A stretch of DNA of 5,656 nt from contig JAQVFD010000150.1 of NCBI GenBank assembly GCA_028697435.1, forward strand, positions 1-5,656, given 5' to 3'. The first letter of the stretch is position 1. Each line of letters begins with the position of its first letter. This document shows positions 1 to 5,409 of this stretch, piece after piece. The translations under genes were made by a program, and so were the position numbers. Source of the stretch: Clostridiaceae bacterium (GTDB lineage: Bacteria; Bacillota; Clostridia; Lutisporales; Lutisporaceae). The notes beneath the pieces are model-generated. The model had not been told where the DNA came from, ran no database searches, and saw nothing but the letters and a program-made list of their open reading frames with translations.

Positions 1-355
1 CAATCGGTTCATCCAAGTTTAATTTACCCTGATCTGAAAGCATCATAATGGCAGTAGTAGTAAACATTTTGCTTGTTGAACCTATTCCGAATAATGATTG
101 ATTGTCTAAGGTCTTGGTATTGTCTTTACCGAAAATTCCCGATGTGCCTGAAATAATAATTTTCCCTTCAGAAATCAATGCATACTGAATTCCTGAAACG
201 CCATAATTATTTACAAGAACATCAGCCAATTCATCTGCTGTACTTTTTACATCAGCATAAATATCTTCTGCACCAAATACATTGCTTGTAAAGATCATCA
301 TTATTGTTACTATCAATAATATTATTTTTACCAAATGTTTCAAATGAGATTTCAT
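1..355 (-). CDS. Secreted beta-lactamase-family (SxxK) serine hydrolase, 5' part only
   Basis: This is the N-terminal 118 residues of a gene that runs off the left edge of the window. Residues 1-29 form a typical signal peptide or N-terminal anchor: a basic start (MKSHLKHLVK), a hydrophobic stretch to about residue 23, then SNVFGA before the acidic EDIYAD, so cleavage near residue 28-29 is likely. Residues 36-118 match the start of the class C beta-lactamase / D-Ala-D-Ala carboxypeptidase fold (Pfam Beta-lactamase). The key block is FGIGSTSKMFTTTAI followed by LSDQGKLNLDEPI, in which Ser93 and Lys96 form the SxxK catalytic motif. Members act outside the membrane on peptidoglycan peptides, beta-lactams or esters; the substrate cannot be told here because the YxN and KTG-like motifs lie beyond the edge. 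The ATG at 355 is supported by AGGAGG at 362-367, 6 nt upstream. The gene has its own promoter and appears separate from the glutamine synthetase upstream. Confidence 0.85.
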   Translation of the reverse strand, partial: MKSHLKHLVKIILLIVTIMMIFTSNVFGAEDIYADVKSTADELADVLVNNYGVSGIQYALISEGKIIISGTSGIFGKDNTKTLDNQSLFGIGSTSKMFTTTAIMMLSDQGKLNLDEPI

Positions 356-425
356 TTTCTTCCTCCTATTCTTATATATAAGTAATTTCCACATTTCGAC
401 CTACAGGCTTGTCCAATTTTTTCCT

Positions 426-454
426 ATCGTAGCACAATAACATGAATATTTCAA
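426..454 (-). promoter_or_regulatory. Candidate sigma-A promoter of the serine hydrolase gene
   Basis: On the minus strand TTGAAA (454-449, 5 of 6 to consensus) is followed after exactly 17 nt by TACGAT (431-426, 4 of 6). The predicted start near 419 leaves a leader of about 64 nt before the ATG at 355. The leader contains the 12-bp palindrome CTTATATATAAG (371-382), which could be an operator or simply AT-rich spacer. The assignment is by motif only. Confidence 0.45.
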
Positions 455-459
455 GGTAA

Positions 460-486
460 ATTCGCATATTTGTGCGAATAAGCGCA
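460..486. promoter_or_regulatory. Phased inverted-repeat array, candidate regulator binding site
   Basis: A perfect inverted repeat with 7-bp arms, ATTCGCA (460-466) and TGCGAAT (473-479), is separated by 6 nt. A third half-site, CGCA (483-486), pairs with the middle TGCG (473-476) across a second 6-nt spacer. The three tetramers begin at 463, 473 and 483, so they are 10 bp apart and alternate in orientation. The array lies just upstream of the candidate -35 box (449-454) of the serine hydrolase gene, where an activator or a cooperative repressor would bind. The regulator is unknown; I do not recognise a named consensus. Confidence 0.4.
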
Positions 487-499
487 TTTATTGACATAG

Positions 500-570
500 A
501 AAAAAAATCCCTCAATTTCAAACACTTCCTGTCACCGGTAAGGAAGTACACGAATATCAAGGAATTGGAT
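500..570 (-). terminator. Bipartite hairpin plus T8 after glutamine synthetase
   Basis: Downstream of the synthetase stop, the minus strand can form an inner hairpin with perfect 7-bp arms (547-541 with 530-524, ACTTCCT / AGGAAGT, 10-nt loop). An outer helix pairs ATCCAATT (570-563) with AATT (517-514) and GGAT (510-507), with a small bulge. The outer arm runs straight into eight T residues (507-500). The inner hairpin alone is 16 nt from the T tract, which is too far for a classical terminator, so function depends on the outer helix forming. Confidence 0.45.
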
Positions 571-577
571 GCGGAGA

Positions 578-2503
578 TTATATATCAATTAAGTTCCTCT
601 TATACTCATTATATAACTCTTTCAGTCCACTTATTTTCTCAGCCATTTCTTTTTGAAGCTGCGATAGTGTTTCATAATCTTGAGTTTTTGCTGCTTCCCT
701 AACCCTTGTGAATAGTGACTTGGAATTATAAGTGTCTTTCATTAAGTATTGTCTAAGATGATCAACCTGCGCCCAATAGGTAATATCAAGATCCTGGGCT
801 TTCTGTTTGCTGTGTACAGCTCTGCACTTTCTCACAGTATCCATGTTTTCCGGAAGCAGTCTGTTTAGTATCTCGGTTACCCATCTGTTTGTTACAGCTG
901 TGGTGAAGCTATTTACCAGTCTTTCATCCAGAACATTCCCTTCCATTATCACACCAAGCTTCTCCGGGTATTCTCTCAAATTTTGAATATTCTCATAGAC
1001 TGTTGCCGGATGAGCCCCGAATAATCTGTTTCTATCCTCCTGGGAATAATACTCGAAAACATCTTCTTCACTTCTGTAAGCTCTGCCTTTCTCAAGATAA
1101 AATCCTTCGGACTCCGGCGTTTTGGATATTTCTTCTTCAAGTTCGGCTTTAGTTTTTCCGGCTTGGCAGACAGCCCTTATACCATCCAGCATTGACTGAT
1201 AAATCGCTGCAAGTGCAAGATAAGTATTGGTCTTAGGATTTGGTGACCTTATCTCAAAACGTGTAGCAAGCGGATTTTGCATATTTCTGACCAATCCAGC
1301 AAGTATCGTTCTGTTCCTCGATGGTGTTTTTACATCGTGCCCCAAGGAGCATACTATGCAGACCGGCGCTTCAAATCCCGGCTTTAGTCTGTTAAATGCG
1401 TCATTGGTAAATGAAATGAAAGGATTTATAGCTTCATAGTTCTTAAGCAGTCCCATCAAGGCTCCATATCCAATAGTACTTAAAAAGTCTTTTTTTGTAT
1501 CCGGAGCAGTAAATAAATTAACTGTTTTGCCATTCTTCAGCCTTACAGCAACTCCTACATGAGTATGCTCACCGTTTCCTGCAACTCCTTCAATGGGTTT
1601 TGCATTAAATGTAACATCAAGGCCGTTTTTCCTGAATACTTCTTTTACAATATATCTGACCCATTTTTCATTGTCAGCCGCTTGGAGTGCTGTATCATAT
1701 TTCCAGTCTATCTCCAATTGCTCCATTATATGTGTGAGATTGCCTGTTTCATCAAGCTTTGCTTTAATACCGCCAACTTCCTTATGCCCCATTTCCGGTT
1801 TTAGATTGTACTTATCCATTAAGAGCAGCGACTGCTCCAGAGAGGTTCTGACTACTCCCTTAGTTCTTTTCCAATAAGATTCTTGCAGTTCCTGAGAAGC
1901 AGTAAGGGCTTCTACGTCCGCTTTGTCATTTGGAGTCATCACCCAAAATTCAAGCTCTGTAGCTGAGGTCAGCAAAACCTCATCAATGTCGCAGCAGCTA
2001 AATCCGTACTCTTTACATACATCCGGATACTTTCCAAAAATCTCCGTTACTTCGGACCTAAAACGATTTATTGCGCGTATCAGAATTGATCTTGAGTCCA
2101 CATATTTGTTATCGTGCATCAGAAAGGACGGTATCCTTAAGGTGCCAATAGGCCGGCTTGTTTCATAATCAATGTTCTCATAATTATAATCAACGAACCA
2201 TAGGGAATTAGTGTCCGCAACCAAATCCAATTTCCCGTTATTAAGAGTTGCTATTCCAGGCAATACAACACCTGAGCCGTCCGTCTGAACAGAACCGTTA
2301 AGGAACTCTTCAATATCCTCAAAAAAAGCCCTTATAGGTATTCTTTCATCTGTACTATTGCCGGTAAGATCTGCACCGGCCAAAGATACAAAACGTATTT
2401 CAGGATGATTCTTTAATAGGCATATTAGCTCTTCCCTCCGGTACTCCTGTGGATTAATCACATATATAATATCATTTTTAATTAGTTCGGTAAGACTTGT
2501 CAC
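578..2503 (-). CDS. Glutamine synthetase-family protein, atypical long form
   Basis: Likely ATP-dependent ligase making glutamine from glutamate and ammonia in the cytoplasm. From the preferred GTG at 2503 it is 641 residues, against roughly 440-470 for ordinary type I enzymes. A glutamine synthetase N-terminal-like region (about 35-115) carries DGSG at 75-78 and DLVADTNSLWF near 93-103. The catalytic domain follows: ELEFW at 183-187, GHKEVGG at 239-245, GNGEHTH at 309-315, NRLKPGFEAP at 371-380 (R372 and E378 matching type I Arg321 and Glu327), and RFEIRSPNP at 415-423. About 180 further residues follow, ending in a probable coiled coil (about 600-637). It lacks the GSIII N-terminal block I would expect for canonical GlnN, so I do not call it glnN. 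Odd: the second metal-ligand Glu expected after HxEV is not where type I has it. The open frame extends to a GTG at 2521, which has no ribosome site. It has its own promoter. Confidence 0.85.
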   Translation of the reverse strand: MTSLTELIKNDIIYVINPQEYRREELICLLKNHPEIRFVSLAGADLTGNSTDERIPIRAFFEDIEEFLNGSVQTDGSGVVLPGIATLNNGKLDLVADTNSLWFVDYNYENIDYETSRPIGTLRIPSFLMHDNKYVDSRSILIRAINRFRSEVTEIFGKYPDVCKEYGFSCCDIDEVLLTSATELEFWVMTPNDKADVEALTASQELQESYWKRTKGVVRTSLEQSLLLMDKYNLKPEMGHKEVGGIKAKLDETGNLTHIMEQLEIDWKYDTALQAADNEKWVRYIVKEVFRKNGLDVTFNAKPIEGVAGNGEHTHVGVAVRLKNGKTVNLFTAPDTKKDFLSTIGYGALMGLLKNYEAINPFISFTNDAFNRLKPGFEAPVCIVCSLGHDVKTPSRNRTILAGLVRNMQNPLATRFEIRSPNPKTNTYLALAAIYQSMLDGIRAVCQAGKTKAELEEEISKTPESEGFYLEKGRAYRSEEDVFEYYSQEDRNRLFGAHPATVYENIQNLREYPEKLGVIMEGNVLDERLVNSFTTAVTNRWVTEILNRLLPENMDTVRKCRAVHSKQKAQDLDITYWAQVDHLRQYLMKDTYNSKSLFTRVREAAKTQDYETLSQLQKEMAEKISGLKELYNEYKRNLIDI

Positions 2504-2516
2504 TACTACCACCTCT
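2504..2516 (-). promoter_or_regulatory. Ribosome binding site that sets the glutamine synthetase start
   Basis: The minus strand reads AGAGGTGG (2516-2509) then TAGTA and GTG at 2503. GAGGTG is a 6-base match to the anti-Shine-Dalgarno, and GAGG ends 8 nt before GTG, which is ideal spacing. This element lies inside the longer open frame that begins at GTG 2521. Upstream of that earlier codon there is only AT-rich sequence without purine-rich pairing, so the 2503 start is favoured. Confidence 0.65.
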
Positions 2517-2525
2517 ATCACTTAA

Positions 2526-2539
2526 ATTATTGCAATAAT
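2526..2539. promoter_or_regulatory. 14-bp perfect palindrome at the predicted transcription start of glutamine synthetase
   Basis: ATTATTGCAATAAT reads identically on both strands. It begins about 7 nt downstream of the candidate -10 box, so it covers roughly +1 to +14 of the transcript, a common position for a repressor site. It is AT-rich and could arise by chance; no cognate regulator gene is in view. Confidence 0.35.
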
Positions 2540-2545
2540 AATAAA

Positions 2546-2574
2546 AATATACCATTACAAATGTTGATTGTAAA
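2546..2574 (-). promoter_or_regulatory. Near-consensus sigma-A promoter of glutamine synthetase
   Basis: Minus-strand TTTACA (2574-2569, 5 of 6) and TATATT (2551-2546, 5 of 6) are separated by exactly 17 nt. The predicted start near 2539 gives a leader of about 36 nt to the GTG at 2503, which leaves room for the ribosome site. The promoter region also contains a TTACA-N9-TGTAA inverted repeat (2555-2573) that overlaps the -35 box and could bind a regulator. Confidence 0.6.
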
Positions 2575-2582
2575 TAAAATTG

Positions 2583-2629
2583 AAAAGCAGCACTAGTGAA
2601 ACATTCTAATATATTCATTAGTCCTGCTT
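2583..2629 (-). terminator. Hairpin terminator after the YnbB-family gene
   Basis: Two 14-nt arms (2629-2616 and 2598-2585) pair with 12 matches and 2 mismatches around a 17-nt loop. The helix closes with AAGCAG / CTGCTT and is followed on the minus strand by TTTT (2586-2583, sharing two bases with the arm), C, AA and a second TTTT (2579-2576). The U tract is interrupted and the loop is large, so efficiency is uncertain. Its end abuts the -35 box of the next gene. Confidence 0.5.
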
Positions 2630-2670
2630 AAGCTGTTGCATCATACAGATTTTGATGTCATGAAGTTATT

Positions 2671-3963
2671 TTATAAATTAATGTATCCTTTACTTGATAG
2701 ATTCTGCAAGGCATATATCAATCCTATTTTTACATGTTCAAAGGTTACTCCTCCTTGCAAATATGCAATATACGGAGGTCTTAAGGGTGCATCTGCACTT
2801 AGCTCAATTGAAGCTCCCTGTACAAAGCCACCGGCGGCCATAATCACTTGATCCTTATATCCCGGCATATCCCAAGGCTCAGGATTGACAAAAGAATCAA
2901 CAGGGGAGCCCTTCTGAATGCCCTGGCAGAAAGCTATTAGCGCTTCTCTGTTATTGAACTTTATAGCCTGGATAATATCACTTCTTTTGGCATTATAATC
3001 AGGGTTGACTTCAAATCCAAGCTTAGAGAACAGCCTTGAGCAGAATACTGCCCCTTTAACTGCCTCAGATACTATATGGGGGGCAATAAACAAGCCCTGA
3101 AAAAAAAGCCTGTTAATTCCTAAGGTAGCCCCGCACTCCTTTCCTATACCCGGTGCAATAAGTCTGTTGGCAGCCATTTCAACCAAATCTGCTCTTCCGC
3201 ATACATATCCCCCCGTAGGTGCAATGCTTCCTCCGGGATTCTTAATCAGTGAGCCTGCTATCATATCGGCGCCTGCCTCTGTAGGCTCCTTAAAATCAAG
3301 AAATTCTCCGTAGCAGTTATCTACCATACAAATTATATTAGGATTCATTATTTTGATGAATTTAATTGTATACTCAATATCTTCCAGAGTCAGTGAAGAT
3401 CTCCATGAATAGCCCAAGGATCTTTGTATCAATATCATCTTAGTCTTTTCATTTATCCTTTTTGTTACTTCATTATAATTAATCTTCCCTGCGGATGTAA
3501 GCTCTATCTGGCTGTATATCACACCCATTTCACTGAGACAACCTGAAGGACGATTATCTATTCCTATAATATGCTCCAAAGTATCATAGGGCTTTCCGGT
3601 AATTGATATAAGCTCATCACCGGGTCTTAATACGCCAAACAAACAAAGAGCCAGTGCATGGGTGCCCGATACTATTTGAGGTCTTACAAGAGCATCCTCA
3701 CAGGAAAATATCTCCGCATAAACCTTCTCAAGGGCTTCACGTCCCACATCTCCATATCCATATCCTGTGGAACAGTTGAAATGCATTTCACTGATTCTAT
3801 GCTTCTGCATTGCGGCAAGAACTTTATATTGATTGAACTCACATATCTCGTCAACCCTCTTGAATTGTTCCAATACCTCATCCTCTGTGGATACGCAGAT
3901 ATCTATTATCTTCTTACTGATATTCAGTTTGTTAATCATATAATCTATGGTCTTATAGTGCAT
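2671..3963 (-). CDS. ynbB: Methionine gamma-lyase family PLP enzyme (YnbB / 'aluminum resistance' family)
   Basis: This 430-residue fold-type I pyridoxal-phosphate enzyme has the expected length for the Met_gamma_lyase (Pfam PF06838) family, often labelled 'aluminum resistance protein'. Visible landmarks are the family block HFNCSTGYGYGD at 61-72, the phosphate-binding SGTHAL at 99-104, MVDNCYGEF at 213-221 with Asp215 placed to pair with the pyridine nitrogen, and GSLIKNPGGS at 237-246, where Lys241 should form the Schiff base. The protein is soluble and cytoplasmic, with no signal peptide or membrane segment. By homology it probably cleaves sulfur amino acids such as methionine or cystathionine-like substrates, but the physiological substrate is not established from sequence. 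The ATG at 3963 has a superb ribosome site, GAGGTGATC, with GAGG 7 nt upstream. It has its own promoter and is bracketed by terminators, so it is probably monocistronic. In Bacillus subtilis ynbB similarly lies between hfq and glnRA. Confidence 0.88.
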   Translation of the reverse strand: MHYKTIDYMINKLNISKKIIDICVSTEDEVLEQFKRVDEICEFNQYKVLAAMQKHRISEMHFNCSTGYGYGDVGREALEKVYAEIFSCEDALVRPQIVSGTHALALCLFGVLRPGDELISITGKPYDTLEHIIGIDNRPSGCLSEMGVIYSQIELTSAGKINYNEVTKRINEKTKMILIQRSLGYSWRSSLTLEDIEYTIKFIKIMNPNIICMVDNCYGEFLDFKEPTEAGADMIAGSLIKNPGGSIAPTGGYVCGRADLVEMAANRLIAPGIGKECGATLGINRLFFQGLFIAPHIVSEAVKGAVFCSRLFSKLGFEVNPDYNAKRSDIIQAIKFNNREALIAFCQGIQKGSPVDSFVNPEPWDMPGYKDQVIMAAGGFVQGASIELSADAPLRPPYIAYLQGGVTFEHVKIGLIYALQNLSSKGYINL

Positions 3964-3999
3964 CAGATCACCTCTTCACAAGTTTGTTTTCCCTGCATT

Positions 4000-4028
4000 A
4001 TTTTATCATATTGTATAGAATAAGACAA
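4000..4028 (-). promoter_or_regulatory. Extended -10 promoter of the YnbB-family gene
   Basis: Minus-strand TTGTCT (4028-4023, 4 of 6) and TAAAAT (4005-4000, 5 of 6) are 17 nt apart, and a TGN extended -10 element (TGA, 4008-4006) precedes the -10 box. A start near 3993 gives a leader of about 30 nt containing the GAGGTGATC ribosome site. The position directly after the hfq terminator fits an independent transcription unit. Confidence 0.55.
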
Positions 4029-4060
4029 TGCGCTAAATCAGTAATCCCAATGAATCAAAC

Positions 4061-4098
4061 AATTAAACAGGCCCTTGTAGATTTACAAGAGCCTGCTT
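4061..4098 (-). terminator. Strong intrinsic terminator after hfq
   Basis: The minus-strand arms CAGGCTCTTGTA (4095-4084) and TACAAGGGCCTG (4079-4068) pair over 12 bp with one G-U wobble around the tetraloop AATC. AAG and TTT outside the arms can extend the helix. The sequence then runs TTTAATTG, moderately U-rich. It begins within 10 nt of the hfq stop and most likely ends the mutL-miaA-hfq transcript. Confidence 0.8.
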
Positions 4099-4104
4099 TG
4101 ATAA

Positions 4105-4362
4105 TTATTTGACTTGATTTTCCGCGGGTCTGTTATCAGTGAAAGCGAAATTAATAGGTTTAATTGGTATAATAGTTGATACCGCATGTTTATAAACAAG
4201 CTGCTGTTTTCCATCATTATCCAATACTATTGTATAATTATCGAAACCTCTGACATTTCCTCTAAGCTGGAAACCATTTACCAGATAAATAGTAATAGCA
4301 ATGTGCTCTTTCCTTACCTGGTTCAAAAACACATCTTGAAGATTTATATTTACTTTGTTCAT
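4105..4362 (-). CDS. hfq: RNA chaperone Hfq
   Basis: This 85-residue Sm-like protein forms a hexameric ring that binds small RNAs and A/U-rich mRNA segments in the cytoplasm. The whole body aligns with Hfq: NLQDVFLN at 7-14 (Gln9 and Asp10 matching the proximal-face Gln8/Asp9 of E. coli), a rim patch RKEH at 17-20, the Sm1 region ITIYLVNGFQLRG at 23-35, GFDNYTIVL at 39-47, and the Sm2 hallmark YKHAVSTIIP at 57-66. The C-terminal tail is short, as in other Firmicutes. The open frame extends 5 codons upstream to a TTG, but the ATG at 4362 is chosen because GGAGG (4375-4371) stands 8 nt before it. It sits downstream of miaA, as in many bacteria, and immediately upstream of a strong terminator. 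In Gram-positives its importance for sRNA regulation varies by species. Confidence 0.96.
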   Translation of the reverse strand: MNKVNINLQDVFLNQVRKEHIAITIYLVNGFQLRGNVRGFDNYTIVLDNDGKQQLVYKHAVSTIIPIKPINFAFTDNRPAENQVK

Positions 4363-4442
4363 CCAATTCCCCTCCAAAATAAAATAAGCAAATGTAAAGT
4401 TTATATATATTTATATTATTATATATTTATTAGTTAATTATT
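4363..4442 (-). promoter_or_regulatory. Very AT-rich miaA-hfq gap with candidate hfq promoters
   Basis: Positions 4381-4442 contain only five G or C bases. Candidate promoter pieces on the minus strand are TTGCAG-N17-TAGAAT (4468-4440, overlapping the end of miaA), TTAACT-N16-TATAAA (4437-4410) and a perfect TATAAT (4423-4418) without a good -35. No terminator is seen after miaA, so read-through from mutL-miaA is also expected. In sequence this AT-rich, any single promoter call is weak. The hfq ribosome site lies at 4371-4375. Confidence 0.3.
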
Positions 4443-5390
4443 CTATATTAAAGGAATTTTTCCTGCAATATTCCTAATAATATTTTCCATAAGTATTTTC
4501 CTGCTATAGAAATTATCAACATCCACCCAATTAACGCGTCTGTCCTGTCTGAACCAGGTAAGCTGCCTTTTTGCATAATGTCTTGAATCTCTTTTCAGTA
4601 TCCTCACCATTTCCTCCTTAGAAGTAAATCCATGCAGATAATCTGCGACCTCTTTATATCCCAGGGCCTGCATAGAATTAAGTTCTTTATCATATCCCTT
4701 ATTAAGGAGACCTTCCACCTCTTCTACCAGACCCATGTCAATCATGTTATCCACTCTTTTATCTATCCTGTCATATAGTCTTTGCCTATTCATTGTCAAT
4801 GCGATGTATGCAAAATGATATTTTGACGGTTGTTTCCGGGATTCCTCCTGAAAGTATGAAATGGGCTTGCCCGTATGCTTATAAACCTCCAGTGCCCGAA
4901 TCACTCTTCTAAGGTCATTGGGATGAAGCTTTTTATGGGATACCGGATCAACAGCTTCAAGCATAGAATGTATATATTCAGATCCTTTTATATGAGCTGT
5001 TTCCTGCATTTCCTTTCTGTACCCTTCATCTGAAACAGAATCTGTAAAATTAAGATTATTAAGCAGTGAATTAATATAAAGTCCGGTACCTCCGGTTATA
5101 ATTGGCAGCTTGCCTCCTTCGTTGATTTCCCTTATATAAAGCTCTGCCCTTTCTCTAAACTCTGATACGCTGAAATTCATATCAGGATCAACTTCATCTA
5201 TCATATAATGCCTTATGCCCTGCATTTCTTCTTCCCTAAGCTTTGCCGTTCCAATATCCATATATTTATACACCTGAGCAGAATCCGCAGATATTATCTC
5301 ACCGCAGAGACTCTTTGCCAAAGCAAGAGATATTTCGGTCTTTCCTACGGCTGTAGGTCCTGCAAGTATGCAAATTTTCGGCAGTTCCAA
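4443..5390 (-). CDS. miaA: tRNA dimethylallyltransferase MiaA
   Basis: This 315-residue enzyme transfers a dimethylallyl group from DMAPP to N6 of A37 in tRNAs that read UNN codons, giving i6A37, which MiaB can then thiomethylate. It is of normal family length. Landmarks are the P-loop-like GPTAVGKTE at 11-19, ISADSAQVYKYMDIGTAK at 33-50 with the general-base Asp36, IITGGTGLYINSLL at 97-110, LRRVIRALEVY at 160-170, the QALGYKE block at 241-247, and RHYAKRQLTWFR at 270-281. The protein starts with a TTG codon at 5390, supported by AGAGGTG (5405-5399) with 8 nt spacing; no in-frame ATG or GTG lies between that site and the TTG. It begins only 19 nt after the mutL stop, so it is very probably co-transcribed with mutL, and hfq follows. 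Confidence 0.96.
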   Translation of the reverse strand: MELPKICILAGPTAVGKTEISLALAKSLCGEIISADSAQVYKYMDIGTAKLREEEMQGIRHYMIDEVDPDMNFSVSEFRERAELYIREINEGGKLPIITGGTGLYINSLLNNLNFTDSVSDEGYRKEMQETAHIKGSEYIHSMLEAVDPVSHKKLHPNDLRRVIRALEVYKHTGKPISYFQEESRKQPSKYHFAYIALTMNRQRLYDRIDKRVDNMIDMGLVEEVEGLLNKGYDKELNSMQALGYKEVADYLHGFTSKEEMVRILKRDSRHYAKRQLTWFRQDRRVNWVDVDNFYSRKILMENIIRNIAGKIPLI

Positions 5391-5398
5391 TTTCTCAA

Positions 5399-5405
5399 CA
5401 CCTCT
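5399..5405 (-). promoter_or_regulatory. Ribosome binding site supporting the TTG start of miaA
   Basis: AGAGGTG on the minus strand lies in the 19-nt gap after the mutL TAG and 8 nt before TTG at 5390. A second TTG at 5398 is out of frame with miaA and too close to this site. A weak start codon after a good ribosome site suggests modest, coupled translation behind mutL. Confidence 0.6.
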
Positions 5406-5409
5406 GAAG

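Noticed and set aside
372..560. A 62-codon minus-strand open frame between glutamine synthetase and the serine hydrolase
   Set aside because: It starts with TTG without a ribosome site, and covers the terminator-like hairpin, the inverted-repeat array and the candidate promoter. The translation resembles no protein I know.
1227..2168. Several plus-strand open frames inside the glutamine synthetase gene
   Set aside because: They are antisense to a clearly conserved enzyme, have no recognisable domains, and are best explained as shadows of its codon pattern.
578..2503. Calling the synthetase a canonical type III enzyme, GlnN
   Set aside because: It lacks the GSIII N-terminal block expected in that family, and its catalytic motifs read closer to type I (RLKPGFEAP, RFEIRSP). 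I left the gene symbol empty.
2569..2585. Possible GlnR box: TGTAA, 7 nt, TGAAA on the plus strand
   Set aside because: It differs from TGTNA-N7-TNACA at one position in the second arm, overlaps the -35 box and the terminator tail, and one imperfect match in AT-rich DNA is weak. No glnR is visible.
3658..4023. A 121-codon plus-strand open frame over the start of the YnbB-family gene
   Set aside because: It is antisense to the N-terminal third of a convincing PLP enzyme and to its promoter, and its sequence looks like random hydrophobic translation.
4452..4464. AGGAA-TTT-TTCCT inverted repeat at the end of miaA as a terminator
   Set aside because: The arms are only 5 bp with a 3-nt loop, the repeat lies inside the coding sequence, and no T tract follows directly. 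hfq is expected to be co-transcribed.
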